Shown: positions 34,186-46,266, counted from the stretch's first letter. The stretch: 64,000 nt of DNA from Sepioteuthis lessoniana (GCA_963585895.1 OY757921.1:80517127-80581126); one strand, 5' to 3'. Translations and numbers: made by a program. The notes: generated by a model from the sequence alone, not told the origin.

Positions 34186-35756
34186 GCTACCTCTAGTGTG
34201 CTTTTATCTGGACGATTATAGTATATGAATTCATTTTTTGACCAGATATTCCTGGTTAGGCTAATTTTCTGACAGTTGTCTTAGGAGTTTTTAAAAAATA
34301 TTCTAAAAAGTTCATTAAATTAAATATCTTGGACATATCGTTCAAATTTTCTCTCTGGTTTCTTTCAGATAAAGAATCAGATTTTTATTTTCCAAGTAGA
34401 CAATCTATTGGGTCCCCTGTTGCAACAGTGGTCCATGATGATATTAATACTTCTATTTAAGGAGTGAAAATTTCTAATTAGCATTTCATGGTTTTGACAA
34501 GATGAAAGCATTGGCAATATAAATGTATTGCTCTAATAAATTTGAGTATATGCTGTTTTTGCTGGGTTTTGGTTGCATACAAACAGAATTTTAGTAATAG
34601 ATTATTTGGTTCTTTTTTTTTTTTTCTATTTTGAAAATTCTGTTCCAATTTCGACAATACAAAATCTTTTCTCCCATCAAAATATATATTTCCTTCCTTA
34701 CTCTGCTTTTTTTTCCTCTCCTGAATTTTAATGACCTATTGTTCAAAATATCAGTTTATTAACAACTGAATTTGTATCACATAAATAAATTCACCTGAGT
34801 AATTGTAGCCACAAACTGTAAAGTAGTGTTGCTATATGATCAGGTTATTTATATATTTTTTTTTTTACCTGTGGGTGTATGTACGTGCTGTGTGTGAGAG
34901 TGTGTATGAGTGTATTGTTCAGTCACCCACTGGATTTTGCTGTGATATCTAACACATACACAGAGATGCCTCACCTTCAGTAATCCATTTGTATAGACCC
35001 TTTCAAACTTGTATCTCTTTTGCCTCTTAGAAACCTGTTAACATTACTAGGACTATTGCTTGGGTAATATCTCCCTAAATTAAAGAAAACCAAGGCCAGA
35101 GTTAGGCTGGCCTCCACTGATTTTAAAAAAAAAAAAAAAAAAAAAAAGTAAAAACTATTCCTCCCCCTTCACCCAATGGTTAAAACATTTTAACTTTCCA
35201 TTTTTATTTAGAGTAATCTATAAAAGTCCCTTTAGCTGTCTTAATTGTAAAAGTAAATTTTACACTTGTAGTTTATAATCAGAAGGCATTCTTTATTTTT
35301 TACTCTTGAGTCCCTAAAGCTCCTATCACCACCACCATCACCACCTATTGCATTTTCCAGTGAACAAGAAGAGGTTTTTCCTCCCTTTCTACTCCCTTAA
35401 TGCTGAACAGGGAATCTATAAAGTGCATATCAATGCCTCAAAGAATTGATTATCTTCCCTTTTTCTATCTGCTAACTATAACGAATACTAATGAAATTAT
35501 TCTTTCAGTTATATCTTTTATTTGGGAGGGTCAAGATTTTGCTTTATATTATGTTTTTTTTTTTTTAAATGTATAATATAATCTATAAATGCAACCTGTA
35601 ATGGGAGACCTGTTTCCTATTCCTCTCAATTTGTGTACTGCTGTCATTCCAAGAACTTTTAAAAATTCAACATGTGACCCTGGATTTTTTTTTTTTACTA
35701 TTCAGATGGTGACTGGCTGAGTGAAAAAAGACCAAAAATATATACTGTATAGTTCT

Positions 35757-35802
<46 letters not shown>

Positions 35803-36595
35803 CTTTCTCTTTGGACATCTGCTGCTTATGTTGTTGTTGTTGTCTTCATACTTTTTAAGATGATCTTTATGGAAAGTAGGTTCCAAATATGATGTGGTTA
35901 AGAACTACTACAACTAAAGAGAAAGATATTGAACCTTTTTGGACAATAATAGAAAACATTTCTTCATGGTTAGATCTTACAACCACCACCACATCAGGTT
36001 TTGGATTACTTACTTATTTTTTTTATTTAATTTCGTTTTTTATTTAATTATTATTATCATTATTATTCCAAAATCTTTGCTCAAAATCAATGCAATTATT
36101 TGAAAACTCCCCAAAGCAAAACTTGAATCTGTCTAATTTTTTTTTCATTATTTTTCTTTGACAGACTGAAAATACTCTAATGTTAAAAATGGTTTAAAAA
36201 AATCTTACCGTTTCCTGGAATGATTTCCATTGTAGCAGAATTGTATATTTGGACTATGACAGACATGTATTTCTGCTGTGTTTTTATTTTATTTTATTTT
36301 ATTTTTTTTTGTTGAGTCTTATTTATTAAAAATTTGAATCGATATTTTTTGACAGTATAGTAATGCATCTATGTGTGTGTGTGTGTGTATGTTATGTGTA
36401 TGTTAGTTCAAAGCATAAAGCTCTTGTTAATGTGTATACTTTTATTACTTTCATTATTTGGAAAGGCTAAAAATGTATTAAACACATTTAGTAATATAAA
36501 TTGAATAGTTTATTTATTTCACTTTTGCAATGTCATTTCAATATCCTTTTGTTTCAATGTTTCTTTATCTGAACTATCAAATTATTTTAAAGAAT
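34186..36595. other. AT-rich gene flank without recognisable genes
   Basis: Poly-A at 35123-35147, TA repeat at 35762-35800 and GT repeat near 36375. None of SINE families A-D occurs between 31.2 and 36.6 kb. Confidence 0.6.
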
Positions 36596-36599
36596 TAAT

Positions 36600-37165
36600 A
36601 TTTACTGGGGTGAGTCAAAAGTTTTGCAATATTATAATAACACAAGGCACAATTCAGCAGTTCTGACTGCTTTTGCCCAGGTCGTGGAGGTGATGAACCA
36701 TACTGAACTGTGAGACGCCGAGCTTGCCTGATACTCTCTGAATTTGTCTCTATGGCTTGGAGCATGACCTCAGTATCCACAGTTTTAGGCCTACCTGATT
36801 GTTAAGGTTCTTGCAACTCCAGTAAAATCTTTTGAACTATCTTGTTACTGCATTGTGATCAACTGAGCCTCCACCTTTTGTATAACGAATGTTTTTGGCT
36901 GCTTCTGTGGCATTATGTCCCAGTTCAAATTCATAAAGCATTAATTCCCAAATTAGACTACATTACACATTCATCAGTGCGGCTTTCAAATCGCACACAG
37001 GGTTAATCAATACACAATATGTCAGCAAACCAACTCTCATGATGCTACTAACGACAATGAATACCAAGTATGGCTTGAACTGCTTCAATCAAGTGATATA
37101 CGCACTGCAAACTAGCATATACCAAAATATTGCAAATTTTTTTACTCACCCTAGGATTATATTTG
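36600..37165 (-). pseudogene. Mariner-like element remnant, copy 3
   Basis: Inverted ends GGGTGAGTCAAAAGTTTTGC and GCAAATTTTTTTACTCACCC. The - strand gives VDTEVMLQAIETNSES and further frame-shifted helix-turn-helix pieces, as in the mariner transposase DNA-binding half. The catalytic DD(34)D part is absent. Confidence 0.68.
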
Positions 37166-37379
37166 TGCTACAATTAGACAAAAATATTTCTAAATTGATG
37201 AATGATTTGTCTAATTGTTCAGTAACTATTGTGTTTAAATTTTCCCAACTTGTTAATTCTATTTATTCTTGTCATTAGGTATGTTTCTTGAATTTGAGTT
37301 GACCATTTTTATCAACTTCAGATTTTGAGCTGGGCAACTTTATCATGTCTCGTGCTTACCAAGGGTAAAGTGAATACTT

Positions 37380-38060
37380 TATCTGGCTCAGGTTTGAATT
37401 TAACAATGGCATCCTCAACTTTTTTTCACTTCTGAATACTATACAGATCATCTAGCATTTCTTTCAAGTTCATCTGATCAAGTTGGATTTTTACTGCATA
37501 GCCTGATGTATGCAATAAGAGGTATTGGCCTGTATGTGAACACAGGTAAAACAAAGTTCACATGTTTTATCAAGATTGTGCCATTTTATTAAATAGCAAC
37601 CCTCTGAAATTAGTAGACCAGTTTCATATACCTTGGTAGTAATATTTCATCTACTGAAAGTCATGTCAACATATGATGTATCAGTAAGGCATGAACTGCT
37701 ATTGGCAGGTTAACAACCATATGGAAATCTGATCTCTCTAATAAATGGGAATTCTTCCTAGCTGTAGCCATGTCAGTACTACTGTATGGCTGCACTACTT
37801 TGAATTTAATGAAATGTCTGGAGAAAAAGCTAGATTGGAACCACACGATGCTGCATGCTGTTTTGAACAAGTTCTGGAAACTGCACCCTACAAAACAGCA
37901 GCTGTATGGCTTGTGAACCATCCAAGTAAGATGAAACATGCTGGGCACAACTGGAGAAATAAGGACAAACTCATAAGTAGTGTTCTCCTATACACGGACA
38001 TACCAGCAAAGTTTACATTCATCAGCTCTGTGCAGACACTGGGTACTGTATAGAGGACTT
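37380..38060 (+). pseudogene. RTE-like LINE 3' fragment
   Basis: Broken translation includes GIGLYVNTGKTKFTCF, AIGRLTTIWKSDLSNK and MSVLLYGCTTLNLMKCLEKK, then VNHPSKMKHAGHNWRNKDKL. It belongs to the subfamily with the VNHPSKM segment. No 5' half. Confidence 0.82.
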
Positions 38061-38981
38061 ATTGCCTTGATGATAACTTATTTATAAAGTCATGTATTTA
38101 TAGCTATCATACAATCTGTTTTTACTGCAGAGTAATGAGAAATTGTATAATGGTAACATACTAAGTCTTAGTGCATACCATTCAAAGCAAGAGAGAGGAA
38201 CTTTTTTCTTCACTCCCACCTTCTACTTCTCTTTCTCTGCATTACTTTATCTACTTTCTCTCTCTTTCAATTTCTTTTTCTTTCTAACTCTTTATCTTTC
38301 ATTATTACTTTCTTTAGTTCAGTTATCCCCTCTCCTCTGTGTCACTTTGTTCTTTTTTCTCTTTTCCAACTTATTTACTCTTTTTCAGGCATTTTTTTTC
38401 TTTCTTTCTTCTGTTTACTTGAGTGATTTGAAAGGGTTTTAGTCAAGCAATTCCCATGTTCTGAACTCGCCAATACCACTGATGTGCTATCATCTTGACT
38501 TCATAGAAAAGTAAAAATACCACTTCATATCCCATCATTTACAATAGGAGTTTTGTGTTAGTATCATGAAACAAATATGAAACCCACGATCAAATCAAAA
38601 AGTGTCTGCTCCTCTTGGAGTTTAGAAAAATATTAGTACCCAAGTTGACATTTGAAAATCAAAACAAGGAAAGATAACTCATGCATATGTGTGTTTTTTA
38701 AAAAAAAAAAAGAAAAAAAGTTTCTCACACCTAAAAAATAATTTTTTAAATCAATATTTTTCAAATCTGACTAATTAATAAGCAACTAAAATTAGTTATT
38801 TTCTATTATTGTATCGTCTGTAGACTTTTGCTGTTGGAAATTAAATGTAAACTTGTGTGAGTTTATCAAAATCACCAGATTGGTTGAAATATACTTTTGC
38901 ATTTGTCCTATTGGCTGTCTAAGTATGTGGCTTGACCACCTGGCATATGTACCTGGTGGCAAACAATGACAAGCATAGATT
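38061..38981. other. Pyrimidine-rich then AT-rich DNA, no gene seen
   Basis: 38190-38420 is strongly CT-biased and gives an open frame of low complexity; I do not regard that as a gene. Confidence 0.6.
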
Positions 38982-39211
38982 CACATTGCACTGGTTTGGT
39001 TTCTTTGTTTAATGGCATATCAACCTTTGTTGGTTATTTAATGCCAAAGCCATTCTCCTAGCTGGGAGGATAAAGGGGTTCATACCTTTCCCAAGGGTAT
39101 TTGCCCGAAAGTGAACGTAATAGCGCGACTGGAGTACGAACTCGCGTACTACGATTCCGCAGTCCATCGCTTTAACCATTACACCACGAGGGCACCCCCA
39201 CATTGCACTGG
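38982..39211 (-). mobile_element. SINE family B copy with target duplication
   Basis: CACATTGCACTGG at 38982-38994 and 39199-39211 flanks a reverse family-B SINE. It has TTTAATGGCATATCAACC at its 3' end and a head ending CCATTACACCACGAGGGCACC. About 25 bp of the usual middle is missing. Confidence 0.88.
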
Positions 39212-39529
39212 ATCTGATGAATCTATCACCAACAAGGTCACTTAGCATCATGCCGGGAGACTTAGCAAAGGCTAGCGTAGTTCATATTGCATCAAGTGAT
39301 GATCCTATGACCAGCATTGACTCGTGTATGACCTCCTCCTCTTCAAAATACCCACTATAAAAAAGACCTGTGTCAAATCCATGGAAGACAGCACAGATAA
39401 ACATAAGCTATCGAAGTGTAGCTATATACTGCACTTTTTTTCTATATGGGGGAGGGGGTTGAGTAAAATAGCCAAAATTTCACCCGTAACAACACTTGTG
39501 AGAAAATCAATGAGCATGTAGTAAGTTGG

Positions 39530-39760
39530 CGACCGTAGTCGGGGGCAACCAGAAGGCTCCCTTTTCAATAGCTACTACATCGGGGTATAGGGGAAGGCAC
39601 TACTCCTTTCTTTGGATTGCTCCACTTTACCCTCAATACGTACCTTATATTGCTGAGTGTTAAGGTAGGAGGTATCAAGCACCATTTTTTAAAGTCTTTG
39701 GTAAGACGCGACCTGGTCCATTGACGAACACTCTCCCACTAGGCCAATGAGAATGTACTT
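39530..39760 (-). repeat. SINE family D copy, reverse
   Basis: CCCTTTTCAATAGCTACTAC, GGATTGCTCCACTTTACCC, then CACTCTCCCACTAGGCCAATG as the reverse A-box side. Confidence 0.75.
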
Positions 39761-40227
39761 CATGGTCAAACCTACAAGAAGAGTATTTATTCAATTATCT
39801 GAAAGATTAAGAGGAACAAGATTACTTAGAACTAATTTGTAACTTAATTCAAAAATAAGATAAAAACAAATGATTTGTGGATTATGAGGTAAAAACATGT
39901 TCATAAAGTATGGTACAACACCTTAATTTTAGGCTAAACTTTAGGTCTTAGAAAGTTACATGAGATGCAAGTATATACTTTTTTCTTTTTATTTTTTTTT
40001 ATTTTTTTAAAATTTTAAAATAGAACCAATCTAATTTAGATGTGTGCCCAAAAATATTTGATTCAGAAACTTTATCAATGACTATTATGTAACATGTCTA
40101 ATATATGTAACTTTGTAGAGCTCATTCATCAGTTGGAGATTTGATAATCAAGCATTTGGAAACTAATTTTATTAATGTACATCCTGGATAATTTGATTCT
40201 CCAACTACTCGGCAGTTTCTATTATAT

Positions 40228-41000
40228 AGTGTATTAAAAAAAATGTTAACATTTCTAAGGGAGTTTAATGTGTAAAACTATGGATCCTTGGTATGGCAGT
40301 ATAGAGTTAGACGTAGGTTTAAACAAAGTGACCTCATGACCTTGAATAAGTGTGGGGCTATACAACGTACGGGAAAAGGGAACAAAGAAACAGGAAATCA
40401 CCAAGCACTTCTTCTTAGAGTGAAAACAGTTAGTGAGAGGAACCTGTCGGAGTGAGTTGGTCTGAAAAAATGACCGGAGAAATGTGCCCAGAATCTGTTG
40501 GCACTCCCTAAAGCTGGGGTGATCTGCTACGCTCTGCTACGCTCTGCTTAGGTAGAATTTGCGCTGGACGCATGATGGGGGCAAAGCCAGAGTAAGGTCC
40601 AAGGTGAGACACGCACCTCTATCTATGAGCGAGTCCAGTCCAAACTTTGAGTTTAACTTTTCTTTTTTTTTTTCTTTGTCTTCTGTGACAACACAGGGCT
40701 CTGGGCAATTAACACAAATCAATGAGCAGATGCACTGCGGAGCCGAGGCATGCCGTCACAGATGATATAATTTCAAAGTCTTTACCTGTTCACGATCTCT
40801 GTCAACCCATTATTAGAATCTTCCTCGGCTAGTCTTTATAATATCAGGTTTGCTTTTCTAAGGAAGATACCCTCATAGAAATATCAAGATTTTTTAAAGA
40901 AAATCATCAATGGGAGATTCCAATAACGTGTTGACAGGGATTGTGAATATTTGGAGACCATTCGAAAATATAAATGTACTCCTATGTGACGGTACACCAC
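40228..41000 (+). repeat. Repeat family F copy 2, with an internal insertion
   Basis: Left part 40228-40290 and right part about 40755-41000 align in order with 30295-30570. The intervening block of about 470 bp is absent from copy 1. It begins near TGTAAAACTATGG and ends near GCCGTCACA, so it may be an LTR fragment, but I found no clear target duplication. Confidence 0.5.
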
Positions 41001-41617
41001 CCGCCTCGCCAAACACGGGGGTGATTCTGCTTCCAATCTGCATGAGACCGCAGAATTAAGAAAATAAAAAAATCGACGCCAATAAACTGAGAACAATCAC
41101 AGCTTTGATAACAATAATGTTTAATAAGAAAAGAAAAGTCTTTAACAATGGTCTTAGCAGAGGGGGGGGGGGTAAGTCAGAGACGCGGTTCACAAAATAT
41201 CAGTCAGTCGATTCTTTGTATAATTTTAGGCTTTCCTATTTTCGCTGTCCACAGCCTGGCGTAAGGCAATTTCAGTGGCAGCCATATTTGCTTTCACTCA
41301 TTACTTGAGATTAATTTGCAATGTTGTAATATGACAGGCTTTCTTCACATTCTATACCCAAAGCAGTCTGGTAGGAGGCCAAGATATGGAATCTAGTTGT
41401 CGCATTCTAGAATAGACACCAATTCTTGAATACTATCTTGGCGTAGCATAAAGTATGCTGACCGTATCCCCCTGCAGAGAAGTAAGACCCCTTTCCTCAA
41501 ACAAGGAATGTCCTGGATATGATATTAAACTACATTTGAGAATTAATTTTTTTTTTTTTTTAAATTTATTGCGGACTTTTTTCCTCATCTTGGTAGTTTT
41601 TTGTGTTGTTTCTTCTT

Positions 41618-41662
41618 TCACTACGTTTCGGCCAAATTTCACCTCTGGCCTTCTTCGGGTGA
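41618..41662 (-). ncRNA. Hammerhead-ribozyme-like motif, left arm
   Basis: On the - strand: stem I TCAC/GTGA, core CCGAAGA (U4 changed to C), extra A, stem II GGCC/GGCC, GAAA, CGTA. The U4C change should abolish or weaken cleavage. Confidence 0.6.
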
Positions 41663-41848
41663 TTTACTGCGACCTCGGATAGGAATGCTGAGTCTTGTAA
41701 CCGTATCCCCAGTAATTACTGCCTTCCATAGTTGTTGTCTATCGCACCACGGTCAAAAACGTGGTGCGATAGACAACAACTATGGAAGGCAGTAATTACT
41801 GGGGATACGGTTACAAGACTCAGCATTCCTATCCGAGGTCGCAGTAAA

Positions 41849-41893
41849 TCACCTGAAGAAGGCCAGAGGTGAAATTTGGCCGAAACGTAGTGA
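41849..41893 (+). ncRNA. Hammerhead-ribozyme-like motif, right arm (best preserved)
   Basis: TCAC (41849-41852) pairs with GTGA (41890-41893) as stem I. CTGAAGA (41853-41859) fits CUGANGA. GGCC (41861-41864) pairs with GGCC (41878-41881) as stem II, extendable by three inner pairs. GAAA is at 41882-41885, then CGTA with predicted cleavage after A41889. Stem III is reduced to the A-U pair closing a CG loop, as in the minimal PLE hammerheads. One unpaired A (41860) sits between core and stem II. Confidence 0.65.
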
Positions 41894-43179
41894 AAGAAGA
41901 AACAACACAAAAAAAAACTACCAAAATGAGGGGAAAAATTCCGCAATAAATGAAAATTAAAAAAAATCAATTCTCAAATTAAGAAACCTCATCTCAAAAT
42001 GATTTCAATTAAAGACAAGTATAAACTACATTTGATTGTGAGGTTTAAGTTCTGGAGCGTGGAGTACCCCTTCATTGCCATTTCTCTTACGTCCACTCTC
42101 CCTCTGAGTGATAGCACCTAGGCCCTCATCTATTGGTCAAATAGATATATTAAAAATATTATTCGTATTCGATAGGACTGTGTGCAAACAAAAGAACTTT
42201 TAAGAAACATTTACACACACACACACACACACACACAAAATGTAAATATGAATGTACAATAAATGCGATTCTTTAACGTTGAGGCATGAAATAACATTTG
42301 ACTGATATGCCGTTAAAATCTATCAATAACTCGGACCAACATTAAGTTTAGTATGAGATAAGACCGGTTCATCCAGTAAGGATCGAACTCTCTACTCTGT
42401 GCTAATGATCTGTTAGAGAAATTACAAACCATTTTATTTTACGAGTAACAGTTTTCACTTTACAAAACAATTCAGTTTAGAAATCATCTTGGCCACAATA
42501 TCAAAAGTTGTTTCTTCTGGGTAGCCATGTTGATATTATAATAATTGAGAAAGAACTCATTTTTATTTTTGGTGTTTGATATTGCAGAAGAACTCAGCGT
42601 GGGTGGAGATAAAAATATTATATAATAAAACTTAAATTGATATAATTTGCTTTCTGTTCGAATGGGTACGGTTTTATTTTCTGACAATCCGACATATGCC
42701 AAACATTGCGATGCACCAGTTTTTCAAGTAGGGAGGCTCATCTGCGTGGAGAATCGGAATTCGAAATACTTGGCTCAAATACCGAAACACTAAAAACACA
42801 AATTTTTGTTCCTGAATAGTACGCTATCAAAAAAAAAAAGAAAAAAAAAAGTTCTGTTACTTATTGTGAAATTTCTTTTTATGCCCTGGAAAATGAAGCT
42901 TAAAAGATGTTTTATTTTTTATGTGTGTAAATAAACGAATAGATAAATAAATGCACATCTTCGTTTATATGAAATCTGAATACAAGAATATACGAATAAA
43001 AATTTGCTTTCATACGAAAGTTTCGACAAAAAATGCCGTTGAAAATCTTCTGTCAGTTATTCAGCACTATCGGGAATGTTCTGAGAAGGATAATTAATTT
43101 TACATGTCTTTTCTAGACTGTCTATCCTCTTTCAAGTGTAAGGTCATGCCACTGACGTTATGTATAGCTAAGTTAACTA

Positions 43180-43320
43180 CAGTGTAACTCGGATATAAGA
43201 GAGATTTTCTCTGGTCCCAAATTAGAGCCTGTGTTACGTAAACAAAATAGACAAAACCCGGATATAAGAGAATCTGTCTCAGCCCCCCCCCCACAACTCT
43301 CTTATATCAGGGTTACACTG
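43180..43320. mobile_element. Tigger/pogo-type MITE, 141 bp
   Basis: Starts CAGTGTAACTCGGATATAAG and ends with the inverse (CTTATATCAGGGTTACACTG), flanked by TA on both sides (43178-43179 and 43321-43322). Related to 51457-51609. Confidence 0.82.
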
Positions 43321-44935
43321 TAACAAGGAAGACTTGATTTTACTTTTACGCATCTAATATATATACGGTTTGTTGCATAAATTGTCTAATTCTTGTTTCT
43401 CTAAATATGTAGGCACCGTTACAATATCACGTGTATGTATGTTTATATTGGGATGGATTTAAATTTGTATCGAAAAATACAAGATTCGATAAAATTGTTC
43501 CTTTTTTACTCTATTAAATGAAATCTTGTTAACATATGTATGGCTTGTTCTGATATTGCTCTACACTTTCCAATGCACCAATCTTTCAAGTTGAGCATTC
43601 TCCATTTTGAGAATCTGATATTCGACATCATCAGCTCAAATGCTAATAATGCTATGTAACACAAATTCTGTAGCGTTATTTATTTATTTTATTTTTTAGC
43701 TGCTTTTATTATAAAAGTTTAGAAAATAGACGTTCTGCCCTAAATAATGAAATTTTGAAATGAACTTAAAAAAAAAAATTATGTGTTAAAAAAATTGAAA
43801 AATTGACACTTTTACATAAGGTCTAAATAAAAGAACATATGCATAAAAATTTATATGTATTCATACTGAAGTGAGACAAAAAAGATTTCAGAAAATTCTG
43901 TCAGCTACTCATCCCTGAATCTACCTGGAATGCCCTGGAAAATTGATAAATTTGAAAATTTCATTGTCTAGGCAGCAAAATTCAAATTTGAAGAGAAAAT
44001 TATCTTTTCCGTTTATTTTAGCTATAAGCAATTGAAATTATTTTCCGCTTAGGAACAAGAAAAAGTAAAAATTTGGTTACGTCATGTAACCGGAAATATG
44101 TAACTCTCTGTCACTAAGCAAGTAATAAACATTCGGTAACTTCAATGAGACATTAGCACATTAGACTGCTAATATTTTTTTCTGCACAAGTGACACTGCC
44201 TGGTCCCGCTAGTATTAATTAGACGGAGGGCCGGCTATTCTCTAAATAAAATAGAGAAATGGTCTTTGGCGTTTATTATCGCCATTCATATACACGAATT
44301 ATGTATTAAGTGTTATCAACGCTTGTCTAGCAGAACGACAGAGTTATCTCTCATTGCAGACAGGTCGCTGATATTACGAAGTGACAGAAAAATGTGGACT
44401 TGACCGAATTTGCTGGTTTGGGAAAATTATTATTTTTCTAATTTCTAAATGTCTGAGAAAGTTTTCCTTGTAATTGTTTTGCAGGTTAGCGTTTTGTGAT
44501 GTCCTTATCACGTTACAAAAATAATCATCTACTGATAGTAGTGCCAGGGGGAATATCAAGAGGACGAGAAGAAATATCTTCCCCTGTGGTGAATGAGGAA
44601 ACCAACTACTGAGAGTGGAAACGGAGCGAAGAAGGGGAACCGATTATTAGATTCCAAATCAGGAGGTAATCGCCAAACCACTACTCCAAAATGGGAACCG
44701 AAATATATATAAACCGAAATTTTTTCTTTAGAGTTCAGATAGACAAGACCGGTGATGAAATCAGATCAGAGTAAAGAAAAGCTTCAGAGTCGAGGCCTTA
44801 GACCAAACTTCCAAGTCTGACATTTTGAATAGTTCATAAATTGAGAACCGTAACGAAAAACAGATAACCATAGGCCTTTTACTAGACTCCGAATATCAAG
44901 AATTTAACTGACTGTTTAACCCGAGACTAGGCTCC
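43321..44935. other. Intergenic AT-rich DNA, nothing recognisable
   Basis: No long open frame, SINE head or paired terminus was found. Confidence 0.5.
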
Positions 44936-45090
44936 CATATCACGTGACTAATTAACCGTCGGGTAAGGTTATAGGACTTTACACTCCTATAATTTAATTT
45001 GGGCGATATGCCGCTTGTTCCCACAACAAAGATGGCGGACGCACACATATTCAGTCTCGGGAAACAATTGGCTAGGGGAACCACGTGACC
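44936..45090 (+). promoter_or_regulatory. Possible promoter patch: YY1-like motif between two E-boxes
   Basis: ACAAAGATGGCGGACG at 45026-45041 fits the YY1 core AAGATGGCGGC seen at many animal transcription starts. CACGTG lies at 44941-44946 and 45082-45087, with CpGs more frequent than around it. No open frame follows, so it could also be inside an LTR. Confidence 0.35.
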
Positions 45091-45485
45091 TGCGTAAAAC
45101 TACGCCCGCGTAAATGTCGTCCTCCGTTTTTTGGAGCCGATTCCAAGACACATTTTCTATAGATACGTCGTCTTCAAACACTCTTTCTCTTTTTCACATA
45201 CACATACTAATATTTTTGATGTATCAATGTATGTTTTGTTATAGATATAAATTTGTTTTATTTGTCGCCTTGTTTTAAATGTTCCTTTTGTCCGCGCCGT
45301 TTCATATCCTTTACTCATTTGTTTCATATCTCCATTCATGTCTCCATGTGCCTATTCTACCCTTTTCTAAACATAAACTAAACACTATATAAAACTTCAA
45401 CATTCAATTTTGGTGGACTAAGCATAACTACCAAATAACATGTCGCCCTACAAGGTTGATGAATATAATGGTTTCAGTAACTATA

Positions 45486-45793
45486 TCCTAATTGAAATTT
45501 ATCATATTTACCCAACCCCTCCACTCGGGCAGGATATGACACAAAGTCAATTTTTAAGCGGAGTTTGACAGGTTTGAATTCAGAGTTTTCTTCTCTCCTA
45601 GACTAGTTGCCTCACCAAGGCTGAAGAACTCAGTCTGTCCTACTATTTACCCATAGCTGGAGGGAGAATAATTGGATTCATTAGTGCTATGTGAAATGCA
45701 ATCAGTCTCGTCCAGGATTTGAACTCGTGTCGCCGTGTCCATTTCCTACGACGATAACCATTACACCACGGGCACCTCCTAATTGAAATTTAT
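45486..45793 (-). mobile_element. SINE family A copy with 17-bp target duplication
   Basis: TCCTAATTGAAATTTAT at 45486-45502 and 45777-45793. The full-length reverse SINE-A includes the head (GGATTTGAACTCGTG as reverse B box, CCATTACACCACGGGCACC as reverse A box). Confidence 0.92.
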
Positions 45794-46096
45794 TGTTTTT
45801 GTTACGAATCTGTGTCTTGTTCTTTGTTGGCGGCTCGATTATTTTGTTTTCTTAGTCGACGGATGAACCGCACAATCATCCGATTGGCGACTTCGTTAGC
45901 GACCGATTTGTTGTCCTGATTAATAAAACACAACGTGGGCGGATAAGCAGATCGGCCGTGAATTCTGATGACGCAGCCAACTGAGTGGAACCGTCAGCGG
46001 ATAGAAAGAGACGGCTCGGGTCGGTACAATATATAATACTTACGTTCACCATCCAAATAAGTTTTTATCATTTTTTTTTCACTTAATATATATACT

Positions 46097-46266
46097 TGTT
46101 GCATTCCAAGTTATCTCCTCTACACCGAGAGCTTTCCCCGAAGAAGTTGGGAAAGGAAAAAAAAGGGGACTTCCGTAGAGGGACAGTAGCCATTTTGTAC
46201 TGACAGTTTCTTACCTAAATAAATGTATTAAAAAAAACACATCCGCGTCATTATCTATTTACTTCA
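46097..46266 (+). repeat. 5' LTR of gypsy element (170 bp)
   Basis: Shares GAGAGCTTTCCC, GACAGTAGCCATTTTGTACT and AAATAAATGTAT with 49402-49540. Starts TG and ends CA. Confidence 0.88.

Larger units (their letters stand above)
41526..42035. mobile_element. Palindromic insertion: two inverted PLE-type terminal repeats with hammerhead motifs
   Basis: A 14-bp direct repeat TAAACTACATTTGA (41526-41539 and 42022-42035) flanks a 482-bp insert. Within it, 41534-41751 and 41760-41978 are near-identical inverted arms of about 218 bp around an 8-nt loop (41752-41759), differing by a few substitutions and small A/T-run indels. Each arm carries the hammerhead-like motif listed separately. PLEs are known to carry terminal repeats with hammerheads, in direct or inverted order, and to make target duplications of variable length. 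Assignment to PLE rests on the motif and this arrangement, since no coding sequence is present. Confidence 0.7.
41440..42310 (+). repeat. SINE family C copy, split by the palindromic insertion
   Basis: Left part to 41539 (CTGCAGAGAAGTAAGACCCC, GTCCTGGATATGATATTAAA). Right part from 42022 (TGATTGTGAGGTTTAAGTTC, CTATTGGTCAAATAGA), then an AC run and the 3' module. Confidence 0.75.

Noticed and set aside
38143-38442. 99-codon frame rich in Leu, Phe and Ser
   Set aside because: It is an effect of CT-rich low-complexity DNA, with no family pattern and no promoter or splice sites.
40285-40760. Second solo LTR inside repeat family F
   Set aside because: TGT...ACA-like ends are present, but I could not find a matching 5-bp duplication, so it is only noted as an insertion.
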